Source of the DNA: UMGS1474 sp050946775
GTDB lineage: Bacteria > Bacillota > Clostridia > Oscillospirales > Acutalibacteraceae
Assembly (NCBI GenBank): GCA_050946775.1
Contig: JBMNVL010000038.1
Span: forward strand, 1 to 16,778
Direction of reading: 5' to 3'
DNA: 16,778 bases
Shown: positions 7,601 to 14,656 of the stretch, in pieces
Layout: every line of letters begins with the position of its first letter
Numbering within the stretch: position 1 is the stretch's first letter
Position numbers and translations under genes: made by a program
The notes under the pieces: model-generated
What the model saw: the letters and a program-made list of their open reading frames with translations, nothing else
Told to the model about the DNA's origin: nothing
Database searches by the model: none

Positions 7601-8686
7601 ATGTCGAACCGTATGTTCCAGGGGGTCGTGCACCAGATGAAAGAGGCGATCGATCGCACCATCGGCGTGATCGACGAGACGCTGACCATCGTCGCGTGCA
7701 GCGATCTGGGCCGTATCGGCGAGCCTTGCGCGCAGTTGGGTGAGGACGTGTTTTCTTCCACCGACACGCTGGCCGTCGACGGGTACACCTACAAAGCCTT
7801 TGGCTCCCGCCCGGTCAGCGAAAACGTGCTGTTCGTGGAGGGCGACGACGAGCAGGCCGCCAAATACGCGGCCATGCTGGCGGTGGCGCTGTCGAGCATC
7901 AAGCAGTATCACGACGAAAAATTTGACCGGGGTAACTTTGTCAAAAACGTCATTCTCGACAACATCCTGCCGGGCGATATCTATCTCAAGGCCCGCGAGC
8001 TGCGCTTCAACAACGACGTCAGCCGGGTGGTGCTGCTGATCCGCATCGGCGCGCGCGCCGAGGTTTCGGCGTTCGACGTGGTGCAAAATCTCTTCCCCGA
8101 AAAGGCAAAGGATTTCGTCGTCAATATCAACGAATCGGACATCGCGCTGGTCAAGGAGGTGCGCGCCGGGATCGATCCCAAGGATCTGGAAAAACTGGCC
8201 CGCTCCATCGTCGATACTCTCAGCAGCGAGTTTTATACCCAGGCCACCGTCGGCATCGGCACCGTGGTCGAGGGGATCAAGGATCTGGCCCGTTCCTTCA
8301 AGGAGGCGCAGGTGGCGCTGGAGGTCGGCAAGGTGTTCGACACCGAAAAGACCATCGTCAGCTACGACAATCTGGGCATCGCCCGGCTGATCTATCAGCT
8401 GCCGACCACCCTGTGCGAGATGTTCCTCAAGGAGGTCTTCAAGCGCGGCTCGATCGATTCGCTGGATCAGGAGACCCTGTTCACCATCCAGCGGTTCTTC
8501 GAGAACAACCTCAACGTGTCGGAAACCTCCCGCAAGCTGTTCGTCCACCGCAACACCCTGGTCTACCGTCTGGAGAAGATCAAACGGCTGACCGGTCTGG
8601 ATCTGCGGGAGTTCGACGACGCCATCGTCTTCAAGGTGGCGCTGATGGTCAAGAAGTATCTGATGGCCAATCCGGTCAAGTATTGA
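7601..8686 (+). CDS. PucR/CdaR-type transcriptional regulator
   Basis: A 361-residue regulator whose C-terminus (about 295-357) matches the PucR C-terminal helix-turn-helix: FFENNLNVSETSRKLFVHRN followed by TLVYRLEKI, with the DNA-binding helices at about 304-330. The middle (about 130-270) resembles the GGDEF-like fold found in CdaR regulators. The N-terminal ~120 residues are a sensory region I cannot assign. In characterised relatives these proteins respond to purine-breakdown or sugar-diacid metabolites, but the ligand here is unknown. The ATG at 7601 follows AGAAGGGG. The gene has its own promoter and no clear terminator, so some readthrough into ftsE is possible. Its neighbour is the sugar-ABC ATPase, which suggests a role in carbohydrate use. 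Confidence 0.85.
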   Translation: MSNRMFQGVVHQMKEAIDRTIGVIDETLTIVACSDLGRIGEPCAQLGEDVFSSTDTLAVDGYTYKAFGSRPVSENVLFVEGDDEQAAKYAAMLAVALSSIKQYHDEKFDRGNFVKNVILDNILPGDIYLKARELRFNNDVSRVVLLIRIGARAEVSAFDVVQNLFPEKAKDFVVNINESDIALVKEVRAGIDPKDLEKLARSIVDTLSSEFYTQATVGIGTVVEGIKDLARSFKEAQVALEVGKVFDTEKTIVSYDNLGIARLIYQLPTTLCEMFLKEVFKRGSIDSLDQETLFTIQRFFENNLNVSETSRKLFVHRNTLVYRLEKIKRLTGLDLREFDDAIVFKVALMVKKYLMANPVKY

Positions 8687-8742
8687 TCGCGGATTTTGCG
8701 AAAAACTTACAAACCGTTCATTTTTTCCCGGCTTTGATCGGG

Positions 8743-8748
8743 TATAAT
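8743..8748 (+). promoter_or_regulatory. Possible distal -10 element for ftsE
   Basis: A perfect TATAAT stands in the 239-nt gap before ftsE. No good -35 is found 16-18 nt upstream; the nearest candidate, TTCATT at 8717-8722, is 20 nt away. This is a weak call. Confidence 0.3.
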
Positions 8749-8769
8749 GGAACACGGCAGCGAAAGATC

Positions 8770-8795
8770 GCCGGCCGGCTTTGGCGCCGGTCGGC
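8770..8795 (+). other. GC-rich hairpin in the ftsE upstream region
   Basis: A 10-bp stem (GCCGGCCGGC/GCCGGTCGGC, one G-U pair) closes a 6-nt loop. No U-run follows, so it is not a standard intrinsic terminator. It lies between the two candidate ftsE promoters. It could be a leader structure of the longer transcript or a transcriptional barrier. Confidence 0.45.
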
Positions 8796-8831
8796 GCTTG
8801 TCGCTTGTGTTTGGCCGGCAGGTTTTTCCGC

Positions 8832-8860
8832 TTGCGCGGGGACCGGCCGGGTGGTATGAT
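8832..8860 (+). promoter_or_regulatory. Proximal promoter of ftsE
   Basis: TATGAT at 8855-8860 is preceded by TGG (extended -10), and TTGCGC at 8832-8837 is 17 nt upstream. The extended -10 can compensate for the weak -35. The predicted leader is about 60 nt and ends in the AGGAGG site at 8911-8916. Confidence 0.5.
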
Positions 8861-8925
8861 GGAATGGCAAACAACGGGACGAAAAAAGCAAGAGGGAACG
8901 CATCCCTCGCAGGAGGTGTCCTTTT

Positions 8926-9780
8926 TTGATAGAGTTCAAGGGTGTCCACAAAACCTATGACAACGGCACCAAGGCGCTCAAGGACGTGAATATCCACATC
9001 GACAAGGGCGAATTCGTCTTTATCGTCGGCGCGTCGGGATCGGGCAAAAGTACCTTTTTGAAGCTGATCATGCGGGAGGAACGCGCCAACGCCGGCGAGG
9101 TGATCGTCAACGGCTTCAAGCTGCGCCGGCTGCGCCGGGGCAAGATCCCCTATCTGCGCCGCACCATGGGGATCGTGTTCCAGGATTTCCGGCTGATCAA
9201 CAATATGACGGTGTTTGACAACGTGGCGTTCGCCATGCGGGTCATCGGCGCCTCCCAACGGGAGGTGCGCAAACGGGTGCCCTATATCCTCGGGCTGGTC
9301 GGGCTGCAGGACAAGGCCCGTTCCTTCCCGCAGGAGCTGTCGGGCGGCGAGCAGCAGCGGGTCGGTCTGGCCCGGGCGCTGGTCAACAATCCCTCGATGA
9401 TCATCGCCGACGAGCCGACCGGCAATATCGACCCCGAAATGTCAATGGAGATCGTCGAGTTGCTTACCGAGATCAACCGCCGGGGCACCACCGTGCTGAT
9501 GGTCACCCACGAGCACGAGCTGGTCCACGCCTTCCGCCAGCACCGGGTCATCGAGATCCGGGACGGCGAGGTGGTGTCGGACAGCCTGTACGCCGGCGGT
9601 ACGGCGCCCGTATCGGCGAATGAGCCGGAGGAGCCGGGGATCAAGCCGATGACCGAGCCGGCCTTGGACGAGCCGGTCGGGGACGAACCGGCCGAGGAAA
9701 AACCGGCTTTGGACGAGCCGATGATGATGCTCGATCCCATTGAGCAGCCGGAAGGAGGCGAGCGTCATGCGGCTGAGTAG
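8926..9780 (+). CDS. ftsE: Cell division ATP-binding protein FtsE with acidic tail
   Basis: The 284-residue ATPase of the FtsEX complex, which uses ATP to control peptidoglycan hydrolases at the membrane. Walker A GASGSGKST is at 35-43. The signature LSGGEQQRV, Walker B MIIADEPTGNID and H-loop THEHE follow in order. The start is a TTG at 8926, 9 nt after AGGAGG; no ATG would give the conserved MIEFK N-terminus. Typical FtsE ends near residue 225. This one continues for about 59 residues (226-284) rich in Glu, Asp and Pro, with PALDEP appearing twice. The tail is outside the ATPase fold and should be cytoplasmic; its role is unknown. The gene overlaps ftsX by 14 nt, implying coupled translation. 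Confidence 0.96.
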   Translation: MIEFKGVHKTYDNGTKALKDVNIHIDKGEFVFIVGASGSGKSTFLKLIMREERANAGEVIVNGFKLRRLRRGKIPYLRRTMGIVFQDFRLINNMTVFDNVAFAMRVIGASQREVRKRVPYILGLVGLQDKARSFPQELSGGEQQRVGLARALVNNPSMIIADEPTGNIDPEMSMEIVELLTEINRRGTTVLMVTHEHELVHAFRQHRVIEIRDGEVVSDSLYAGGTAPVSANEPEEPGIKPMTEPALDEPVGDEPAEEKPALDEPMMMLDPIEQPEGGERHAAE

Positions 9781-10669
9781 TATGCGGTATCTGCTGCGGG
9801 AAGGCTTTCGCAACATCTGGCAGAACCGGTTTATGTCCTTCGCTTCGATTCTGGTGCTGATCTCCTGCCTGCTGCTGACCGGCGGCGCTTACCTGGTGTA
9901 TGAAAACATCAACAACGCCTTCAAGCAGGTCTACGAGCAAAACGTGGTGGTGGTCTTCGCCGAGGAAAAAACCACCGCTGACCAGCTGACCGCCATGCAA
10001 AAGCAGCTGGAGGGGATTCAGAACGTCCGCAGCGTGAAATACGTTTCCAAGGACGAAACGCTGCAAAACTACAAAAACGACATTCCCAAGGCGACCTTCG
10101 AGGAGATGCAGGGCGACGCCAACCCCATGCTGGATCTCTTCGTGGTGACCTTTGACGATCTGGAGCAGTTCGAGCCGACCCTTCAGCGGATCAGGCAGGT
10201 GGAGCATATCGACGATATCTCCTCCAATCAGTCGATCGCCCAGACGCTGACCAAGGTGCGCGGCATTGTGCTGTCGGTGGCGGGATGGATCATCGGGGTG
10301 CTGCTGCTGGTGGCGCTGTTCATCATTTCCAACACCATCAAGCTGACGGTTTACAGCCGGCGGCTGGAGATCTACATTATGAAATCGGTCGGCGCCACCA
10401 ACCGGTTCATCCGTTTCCCCTTCGTGATCGAGGGCATGATCCTCGGCCTGGCGTCGGGTGGACTGGCTTATGGGATTATCTATTATCTGTATACCCGTCT
10501 GGCGGGGATGTTCTCCTTTGCCGGGGTATTTGGATTGATCGCGTTCACCGACGTGTGGTGGCAGATGCTGGTCGGCTTCCTGGTCGCCGGCGTGCTGACC
10601 GGTATGCTGGGCAGCGCCATCTCGATGGGTCGGTATCTCAAACGGGACGGAGGCATGGCGGATGAATAA
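9767..10669 (+). CDS. ftsX: Cell division protein FtsX
   Basis: The 300-residue membrane subunit of FtsEX. It passes the ATPase cycle of FtsE to an extracellular hydrolase. A first membrane helix lies at about 22-44 (SFASILVLISCLLLTGG). An extracellular domain of about 120 residues (45-165) follows, then three more helices near 168-190, 218-242 and 262-288. This four-helix layout with one large external loop is the FtsX family pattern; the IYIMKSVGATNRFIRFPFV stretch before the third helix is characteristic. The ATG at 9767 has GGAAGGAGG ahead of it, while an upstream in-frame ATG at 9740 lies within ftsE and has no ribosome binding site. It overlaps the next gene, the M23 peptidase, by 8 nt. 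Confidence 0.95.
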   Translation: MRLSSMRYLLREGFRNIWQNRFMSFASILVLISCLLLTGGAYLVYENINNAFKQVYEQNVVVVFAEEKTTADQLTAMQKQLEGIQNVRSVKYVSKDETLQNYKNDIPKATFEEMQGDANPMLDLFVVTFDDLEQFEPTLQRIRQVEHIDDISSNQSIAQTLTKVRGIVLSVAGWIIGVLLLVALFIISNTIKLTVYSRRLEIYIMKSVGATNRFIRFPFVIEGMILGLASGGLAYGIIYYLYTRLAGMFSFAGVFGLIAFTDVWWQMLVGFLVAGVLTGMLGSAISMGRYLKRDGGMADE

Positions 10670-11960
10670 AAGGATCAAACGCTCCACCCGGCTGACGGCG
10701 CTGATCTGCGCCGCGGCGCTGCTGGCGATGGCGCCCTCGCAATGGCTGCCCTCGTCGCTGGCGGAGGACGAGTCATCCTACCGTGCCCAGTTGTCCGAGC
10801 TGGAAGCGGAGGAAGAGCGGCTCAACGCCCAGATCGCCGCCAAAAAGGACGATCTCGACGCCCAGCAGGAGGTGCTGGACGCCATCAACGAAAAAATCGA
10901 GGTGCAGGTCAGTCAAATCACGGTGCTGTCCAACCAGATCGACGCGATCGACGCCCGCATCTATGAAAAAGAGACCGCCATCGAGGCCAAGGAGACCGCC
11001 ATTGACAAGCGGGAAAAGGAGATCAAGGACGATTTCGCCAAGCTGCAGGAGCGCCTGCGGGCGATCTCCAAAAGCGGCAATATGTCCATTTTGCAGATGC
11101 TGCTGGACACCGCCGAGTACACCGATTATCTCATCAAATCCAAGATGATGCAGCGCATCGCCGAAAACGATCAGGAGCTGATGGACGCGCTGGAAAATGA
11201 GATCCAGCAGATCCAAAAGGAAAAGCAGAAGATCGTGGAGGAGAAGGCGGCCATCGAAAAGGACCGCGCCGAGGTGGCGTCGGTCAAGGCCAAGGCGGAC
11301 GCCAAAAAGGCCGAGCTGGACGATCTTTACGCCCAGGCCAACAGCGTGGCGCAGCAGCTGCGCAACAGCATCGCCGACTACAAGGGCCAGCTGAGCGAAA
11401 ACCAGGCGCAGCGGGAGGCGGTCGAAGCCGATCTGCAGGATTTCCTGCGGCGTCAGGCGGCCGCGGCGGCCGCGGCGGCCAATAACGGCGGCGGCGGCGG
11501 ATCCTACGGCGGGTCCTACGGCGGCGGGCTGATGGCCTGGCCGGTGCCGGCGGTGCACAACATCTCCTCCGGCTACGGTTATCGCTGGGGCACGGTGCAC
11601 CGGGGGATCGATATCGCCAACGGCCCGGTGCCGGTCTACGGGCAAAACATCGTGGCGGCGGCCGACGGCCAGGTGATCTACGTCAACAACAGCGACTCGT
11701 GGGGCTCGGGAATTTCCTGGGGCTACGGGTACTGCGTCATCATCGACCACGGGCTGGACGCCTACGGCAACCACGTTACCACCCTGTACGCCCACTGCTC
11801 GCAGGTTTACGCTTACGTGGGGCAGGAGGTCACGGCCGGGGAAACGGTGATCGCGGCGGCCGGCAACACCGGCGACGTCACCGGACCGCACCTGCACTTC
11901 GAGGTGCGGCTCAACGGCTCGGCGGTGGATCCCTTTGCCAACGGGTATTTGAGTATGTAA
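10662..11960 (+). CDS. Secreted coiled-coil M23 peptidase, likely FtsEX-controlled hydrolase
   Basis: A 432-residue exported protein. A signal peptide (about 1-35, with a possible cleavage after SSLA) is followed by a long alpha-helical coiled coil (about 37-265), rich in Glu, Lys, Gln and Ala. Next comes a low-complexity linker (about 266-293) of alanines followed by GGGGGSYGGSYGGG, then a C-terminal M23 domain. Zinc-site residues appear intact: H313 and D317 in HRGID, and H410 and H412 in HLHFE; LYAH is also present. The expected activity is cleavage of peptidoglycan cross-bridges. Coiled coil plus hydrolase next to ftsEX parallels EnvC, PcsB and CwlO, partners of FtsEX elsewhere; PcsB and CwlO carry a different catalytic domain. 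The start overlaps ftsX and has GGAGG 8 nt upstream. Confidence 0.93.
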   Translation: MNKRIKRSTRLTALICAAALLAMAPSQWLPSSLAEDESSYRAQLSELEAEEERLNAQIAAKKDDLDAQQEVLDAINEKIEVQVSQITVLSNQIDAIDARIYEKETAIEAKETAIDKREKEIKDDFAKLQERLRAISKSGNMSILQMLLDTAEYTDYLIKSKMMQRIAENDQELMDALENEIQQIQKEKQKIVEEKAAIEKDRAEVASVKAKADAKKAELDDLYAQANSVAQQLRNSIADYKGQLSENQAQREAVEADLQDFLRRQAAAAAAAANNGGGGGSYGGSYGGGLMAWPVPAVHNISSGYGYRWGTVHRGIDIANGPVPVYGQNIVAAADGQVIYVNNSDSWGSGISWGYGYCVIIDHGLDAYGNHVTTLYAHCSQVYAYVGQEVTAGETVIAAAGNTGDVTGPHLHFEVRLNGSAVDPFANGYLSM

Positions 11961-11988
11961 AAAAATCCCTGCCTCGGCAGGGATTTTT
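11961..11988. terminator. Terminator after the M23 peptidase gene
   Basis: A perfect 12-bp inverted repeat, AAAAATCCCTGC / GCAGGGATTTTT, has a CTCG loop and begins right after the stop codon. The stem ends in T5 on both strands, so it can act in either direction. It separates the ftsEX-M23 unit from the S41 gene, which therefore needs readthrough or its own promoter; no convincing promoter is visible in 11989-12069. Confidence 0.88.
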
Positions 11989-12069
11989 CATACCGGCCGG
12001 ACGGTCGTGGTTTTGCGGGAGACGCTCTGTCCGCGGGCTGATGAAAGTAAGACGCAAAGGAGAACCGCT

Positions 12070-13347
12070 ATGCATAAAAAAGTGTCGGTCGGCGCGCTGA
12101 TCACCGCCGTGATCCTGGCGATGGCGCTGACGGTATCGGTCACCATGCTGATCGCCATCCGTTATTTCAACACCACCGTCAGCGACGTGACCCAGCGCCA
12201 GACCATGCAGGGGTATCTGACCGATATGGACAAGACGGTGCGGTATCACTATATCGGCACCGTCGACGAGGAAAAGCTGCGCCAGGCGCTGGGCGAGGGC
12301 TACGTTAAAGGGACCGGCGATCCTTACGCGGCTTATCTGCCGGCGGAAGCCTATCGCCTTTCGCAGGATGCCCAAAAGGGTCAGCAGACCGGCTTCGGGC
12401 TGGAGGTGGCGCTTTCGCCCGCCGGAAGGATCACCGTGGCGCGGGTACACGCCGATTCCACCGCCGACAAGGCGGGACTTCAATGGGGCGATATCGTAAC
12501 CGCGGTCAACGGCAGCGAGGTGTCGGCATCGGATTTCGCCTCGGTCAGCCGCACCCTGGCGCAGGCGTCCAAGGTGCTGCTCAGCGTGTCCCGTCAGGGG
12601 CAAACGCTGGCGTTTGAGATCTCCACCAGCACCTTTGAGACGGTCAACGCCGCCGGGCAGATGATGGGGGAGAACGTCGGCTATATCCGGCTGTACGCCA
12701 TCCAGTCGAATACGCCCGTCCAGTTCCGGCAGGCGTATGAACGGCTGGAGCAGGAGGGCGCCGACCGGTTCATTTTCGACGTGCGGGGATGCCGGGAAGG
12801 CACGCCGGAGGCCGTCGAGGAGCTGCTCGACTATCTGGCACCGGCCGGCGCCTACGCCCGGCAGGTGGACCGTTCCGGCAAAAGCGTGTATCTGTCCTCC
12901 GAAAGCGACCACGCCCTGATCTACCCGGCGGTGGTGTTGACCGACGCCGATACCGCCGGTGAGGCGGAGTTGTTTGCCGGGGTTTTGCGGGAGCTGGAAA
13001 AAGCCGCCGTCGTCGGGGACGTGACCGCCGGCAAGGGCTGGATCCAAGAGGATTTCGGCGGCGCCGACGGGGCGATGATCCGCCTGTCGGTGGCCGAGCG
13101 GCAGCTCATCAAGGGCGGCGCGATCGAGGGCGTCGGCATCCAGCCGGATGAACAGGCGCGCTTGATCGGGCAGTTGGCGCTGACGGCGCCGCAGGACGAT
13201 CTGCCGCTGCGCCAGGCGCTGCGCCGGGTGCAGGCGATGACCGGCAAGGGACTGGCCACCACCGCTCCCGCCGTCACGGCGACTACCACGGCGGGCGTCG
13301 CCGTCGATCCCACCAAAACCGTCCCCGCTCCCACCGCCGCCTCATAA
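12070..13347 (+). CDS. S41 (CtpA/CtpB-type) protein lacking the catalytic serine
   Basis: A 425-residue membrane-anchored protein of the C-terminal processing peptidase family. A signal anchor spans about 7-30, a PDZ domain about 108-185 (GFGLEV...GDIVTAVNG), and an S41 core about 190-375. Two catalytic features are altered. The Ser of the usual TASAAELF motif is replaced: the sequence reads TAGEAELF with G297 at that place, exactly 25 residues before the retained lysine K322 (AGKGWIQ). The oxyanion-loop motif DLRGNPGG reads DVRGCREG (237-244). It is therefore probably catalytically dead. A Thr-, Ala- and Val-rich tail ends the protein. The ATG at 12070 follows AAGGAGAA. An S41 gene close to ftsEX also occurs in Bacillus (ctpB). 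Confidence 0.9.
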   Translation: MHKKVSVGALITAVILAMALTVSVTMLIAIRYFNTTVSDVTQRQTMQGYLTDMDKTVRYHYIGTVDEEKLRQALGEGYVKGTGDPYAAYLPAEAYRLSQDAQKGQQTGFGLEVALSPAGRITVARVHADSTADKAGLQWGDIVTAVNGSEVSASDFASVSRTLAQASKVLLSVSRQGQTLAFEISTSTFETVNAAGQMMGENVGYIRLYAIQSNTPVQFRQAYERLEQEGADRFIFDVRGCREGTPEAVEELLDYLAPAGAYARQVDRSGKSVYLSSESDHALIYPAVVLTDADTAGEAELFAGVLRELEKAAVVGDVTAGKGWIQEDFGGADGAMIRLSVAERQLIKGGAIEGVGIQPDEQARLIGQLALTAPQDDLPLRQALRRVQAMTGKGLATTAPAVTATTTAGVAVDPTKTVPAPTAAS

Positions 13348-13352
13348 CGAAC

Positions 13353-13388
13353 AACGCCCGCATTCCCTTGGGGGAATGCGGGCGTTTT
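13353..13388. terminator. Terminator between convergent genes
   Basis: A perfect 15-bp stem (AACGCCCGCATTCCC, 13353-13367, with its complement at 13372-13386) has a 4-nt loop and is followed by a T-run on the plus strand. A second run, T7, lies at 13393-13399. It stands between the stop codons of the S41 gene and the leftward isomerase gene and probably serves both. Confidence 0.9.
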
Positions 13389-13397
13389 CACGTTTTT

Positions 13398-14360
13398 TTA
13401 CCACCACGCCTGGGCGTTCAGGGGCTTGGCCATGATCCGCCGCAAAAAGGCGATGGCCTTATCCAAGCCGTCCTCAACGCTCATCAGCGCGTCCTCGTGC
13501 TCGATGGAGACCGTCCGGTCGTATCCCACCAGCCGCAGCATGGACACAAACGCTTTCCAGGCCGACTCGTCCAGCCCGTAGCCGACGGTGCGGAAGGTCC
13601 ACGGCCGGTGGAGAATATCGCCGTAGGGCGTCGCCGAAAGCACGCCCATCTGGCGGACGTTGGTCATATCTACGTAGGTGTCCTTGGCGTGGACGTGATA
13701 GATGGCGTCGCCCAGCGTCCGCGCCGCCTCGGCGGGGTCGGTGCCCTGCCAGATCAAATGGCTGGGGTCGAGATTGGCGCCGATCGCGTCGCCCACGGCG
13801 TCCCGCAGCCGCAGCAGGGTCACGGTGTTGTACACGCAAAAGCCGGGGTGCATCTCCAGCGCGATGCGGGTCACGCCGTGATCGGCGGCAAAGGCCGCCG
13901 CTTTTTTCCAGTAGGGGATCAGCACCTCGTCCCACTGATATTGCAGGATCCGCTGAAAATCGTCCGGCCAGGCGCAGGTGACCCAGTTGGGAGTTTTGTC
14001 CGCGGCCGATCCGCCGGGACATCCCGAAAAAGTGACCACCGTGTCCACGCCCAACTGTTCGGCCATTAGCACCGTCTGCTCAAAATCTCGGTGATCCCGC
14101 GCGGCGACGTCGGGATTGGGATGCACCGGATTGCCGTGGCAGGACAGCGCCGCCACCGTTATGTCGTAACGCGCCAGCAGCGCCTTCAGTTCTTCGATCC
14201 TCTCGGGATGGCCGAGATACTCCGCCGGGTCGAGATGCCCTTTGCCGGGCGAGCCGCCGGCGCCCAGCTCCACCGCCTGCACCCCGCGCTCGTGCAGCCA
14301 TTTCAGGGCTTCCTCCAACGGACGGTCGTACAGCGGCACCGTCAATACGCCGAGCTTCAT
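13398..14360 (-). CDS. Sugar phosphate isomerase/epimerase-like TIM barrel protein
   Basis: A 320-residue cytoplasmic protein of the xylose-isomerase-like TIM-barrel superfamily (AP endonuclease family 2). Likely metal ligands sit at the ends of barrel strands: E169 in ALEMHPGF, D198 in NLDPSHLIW, the histidines of HVHAKD (222 and 224), and E287 in SIEHED. An early CHGNPVHPN stretch fits the superfamily. Members isomerise, epimerise or dehydrate sugars and cyclitols. The substrate cannot be read from sequence, and no neighbouring sugar gene helps. The ATG at 14358-14360 follows a strong AGGAGG. The gene starts only 24 nt after the hairpin behind rubredoxin, so it may be fed by partial readthrough; I found no separate promoter. 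Confidence 0.85.
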   Translation of the reverse strand: MKLGVLTVPLYDRPLEEALKWLHERGVQAVELGAGGSPGKGHLDPAEYLGHPERIEELKALLARYDITVAALSCHGNPVHPNPDVAARDHRDFEQTVLMAEQLGVDTVVTFSGCPGGSAADKTPNWVTCAWPDDFQRILQYQWDEVLIPYWKKAAAFAADHGVTRIALEMHPGFCVYNTVTLLRLRDAVGDAIGANLDPSHLIWQGTDPAEAARTLGDAIYHVHAKDTYVDMTNVRQMGVLSATPYGDILHRPWTFRTVGYGLDESAWKAFVSMLRLVGYDRTVSIEHEDALMSVEDGLDKAIAFLRRIMAKPLNAQAWW

Positions 14361-14374
14361 CGTTTTTCCTCCTC

Positions 14375-14403
14375 AACAAAACACGCCGGTACGCATACCG
14401 GCG
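14375..14403 (-). terminator. Hairpin terminator after rubredoxin
   Basis: Read on the minus strand, CGCCGGTA-TGCG-TACCGGCG (8-bp stem) is followed by TGTTTTGTT. It is 12 nt past the rubredoxin stop and just ahead of the isomerase ribosome binding site, so it may act as a leaky terminator between the two genes. Confidence 0.65.
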
Positions 14404-14415
14404 CGTTCGCGTTTT

Positions 14416-14571
14416 TTACGCCTGCTCGAAATCCTCTTTGCCGACGCCGCACAGCGGGCAGACAAAATCCTCGGGCAGATCTTCCCATTTGGTGCCGGCC
14501 GCGATGCCGTTGTCGGGATCGCCGAGCGCCTCGTCGTACTCGTAACCGCACACGGTGCAAACGTATTTCAT
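14416..14571 (-). CDS. Rubredoxin
   Basis: A 51-residue one-iron electron carrier. The four iron ligands are C5, C8, C38 and C41, in YVCTVCGY and FVCPLCGVG, with the usual acidic spacer and a W29-containing core (GTKWEDLPEDF). Length and motif spacing are those of canonical rubredoxin. It likely passes electrons to oxygen- or peroxide-detoxifying proteins or other redox partners in an anaerobe; no partner is encoded nearby. A longer in-frame reading from 14649 exists, but the conserved start MKYVC at 14571 has AGAAAGGAA upstream and agrees with the family. A strong promoter lies about 50 nt upstream. Confidence 0.97.
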   Translation of the reverse strand: MKYVCTVCGYEYDEALGDPDNGIAAGTKWEDLPEDFVCPLCGVGKEDFEQA

Positions 14572-14620
14572 TGGATCTCGTTCCTTTCTTTCGGACGCGG
14601 CGCGCCCGGTTCTCCTCTTA

Positions 14621-14649
14621 TTTGTACCGCATTTGGCGGTCGTTGTCAA
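14621..14649 (-). promoter_or_regulatory. Rubredoxin promoter
   Basis: On the minus strand a perfect TTGACA (plus-strand 14644-14649) lies 17 nt from TACAAA (14621-14626). The leader to the ATG is about 45 nt. The promoter lies just after the stop of the 88-residue gene, so rubredoxin can be transcribed independently of it. Confidence 0.7.
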
Positions 14650-14656
14650 GTGCTTT

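Noticed and set aside
7529..8755. A 408-codon minus-strand open frame opposite the PucR/CdaR regulator
   Set aside because: Shadow of a recognised regulator; no ribosome binding site and no domain.
12937..13035. Frameshift or pseudogene as the cause of the missing S41 serine
   Set aside because: The frame is open from 12070 to 13347. The residues around the site (ELFAG, VVGDVTAGKG) align without a gap, and the lysine spacing of 25 is kept, so this is a substitution, not a break.
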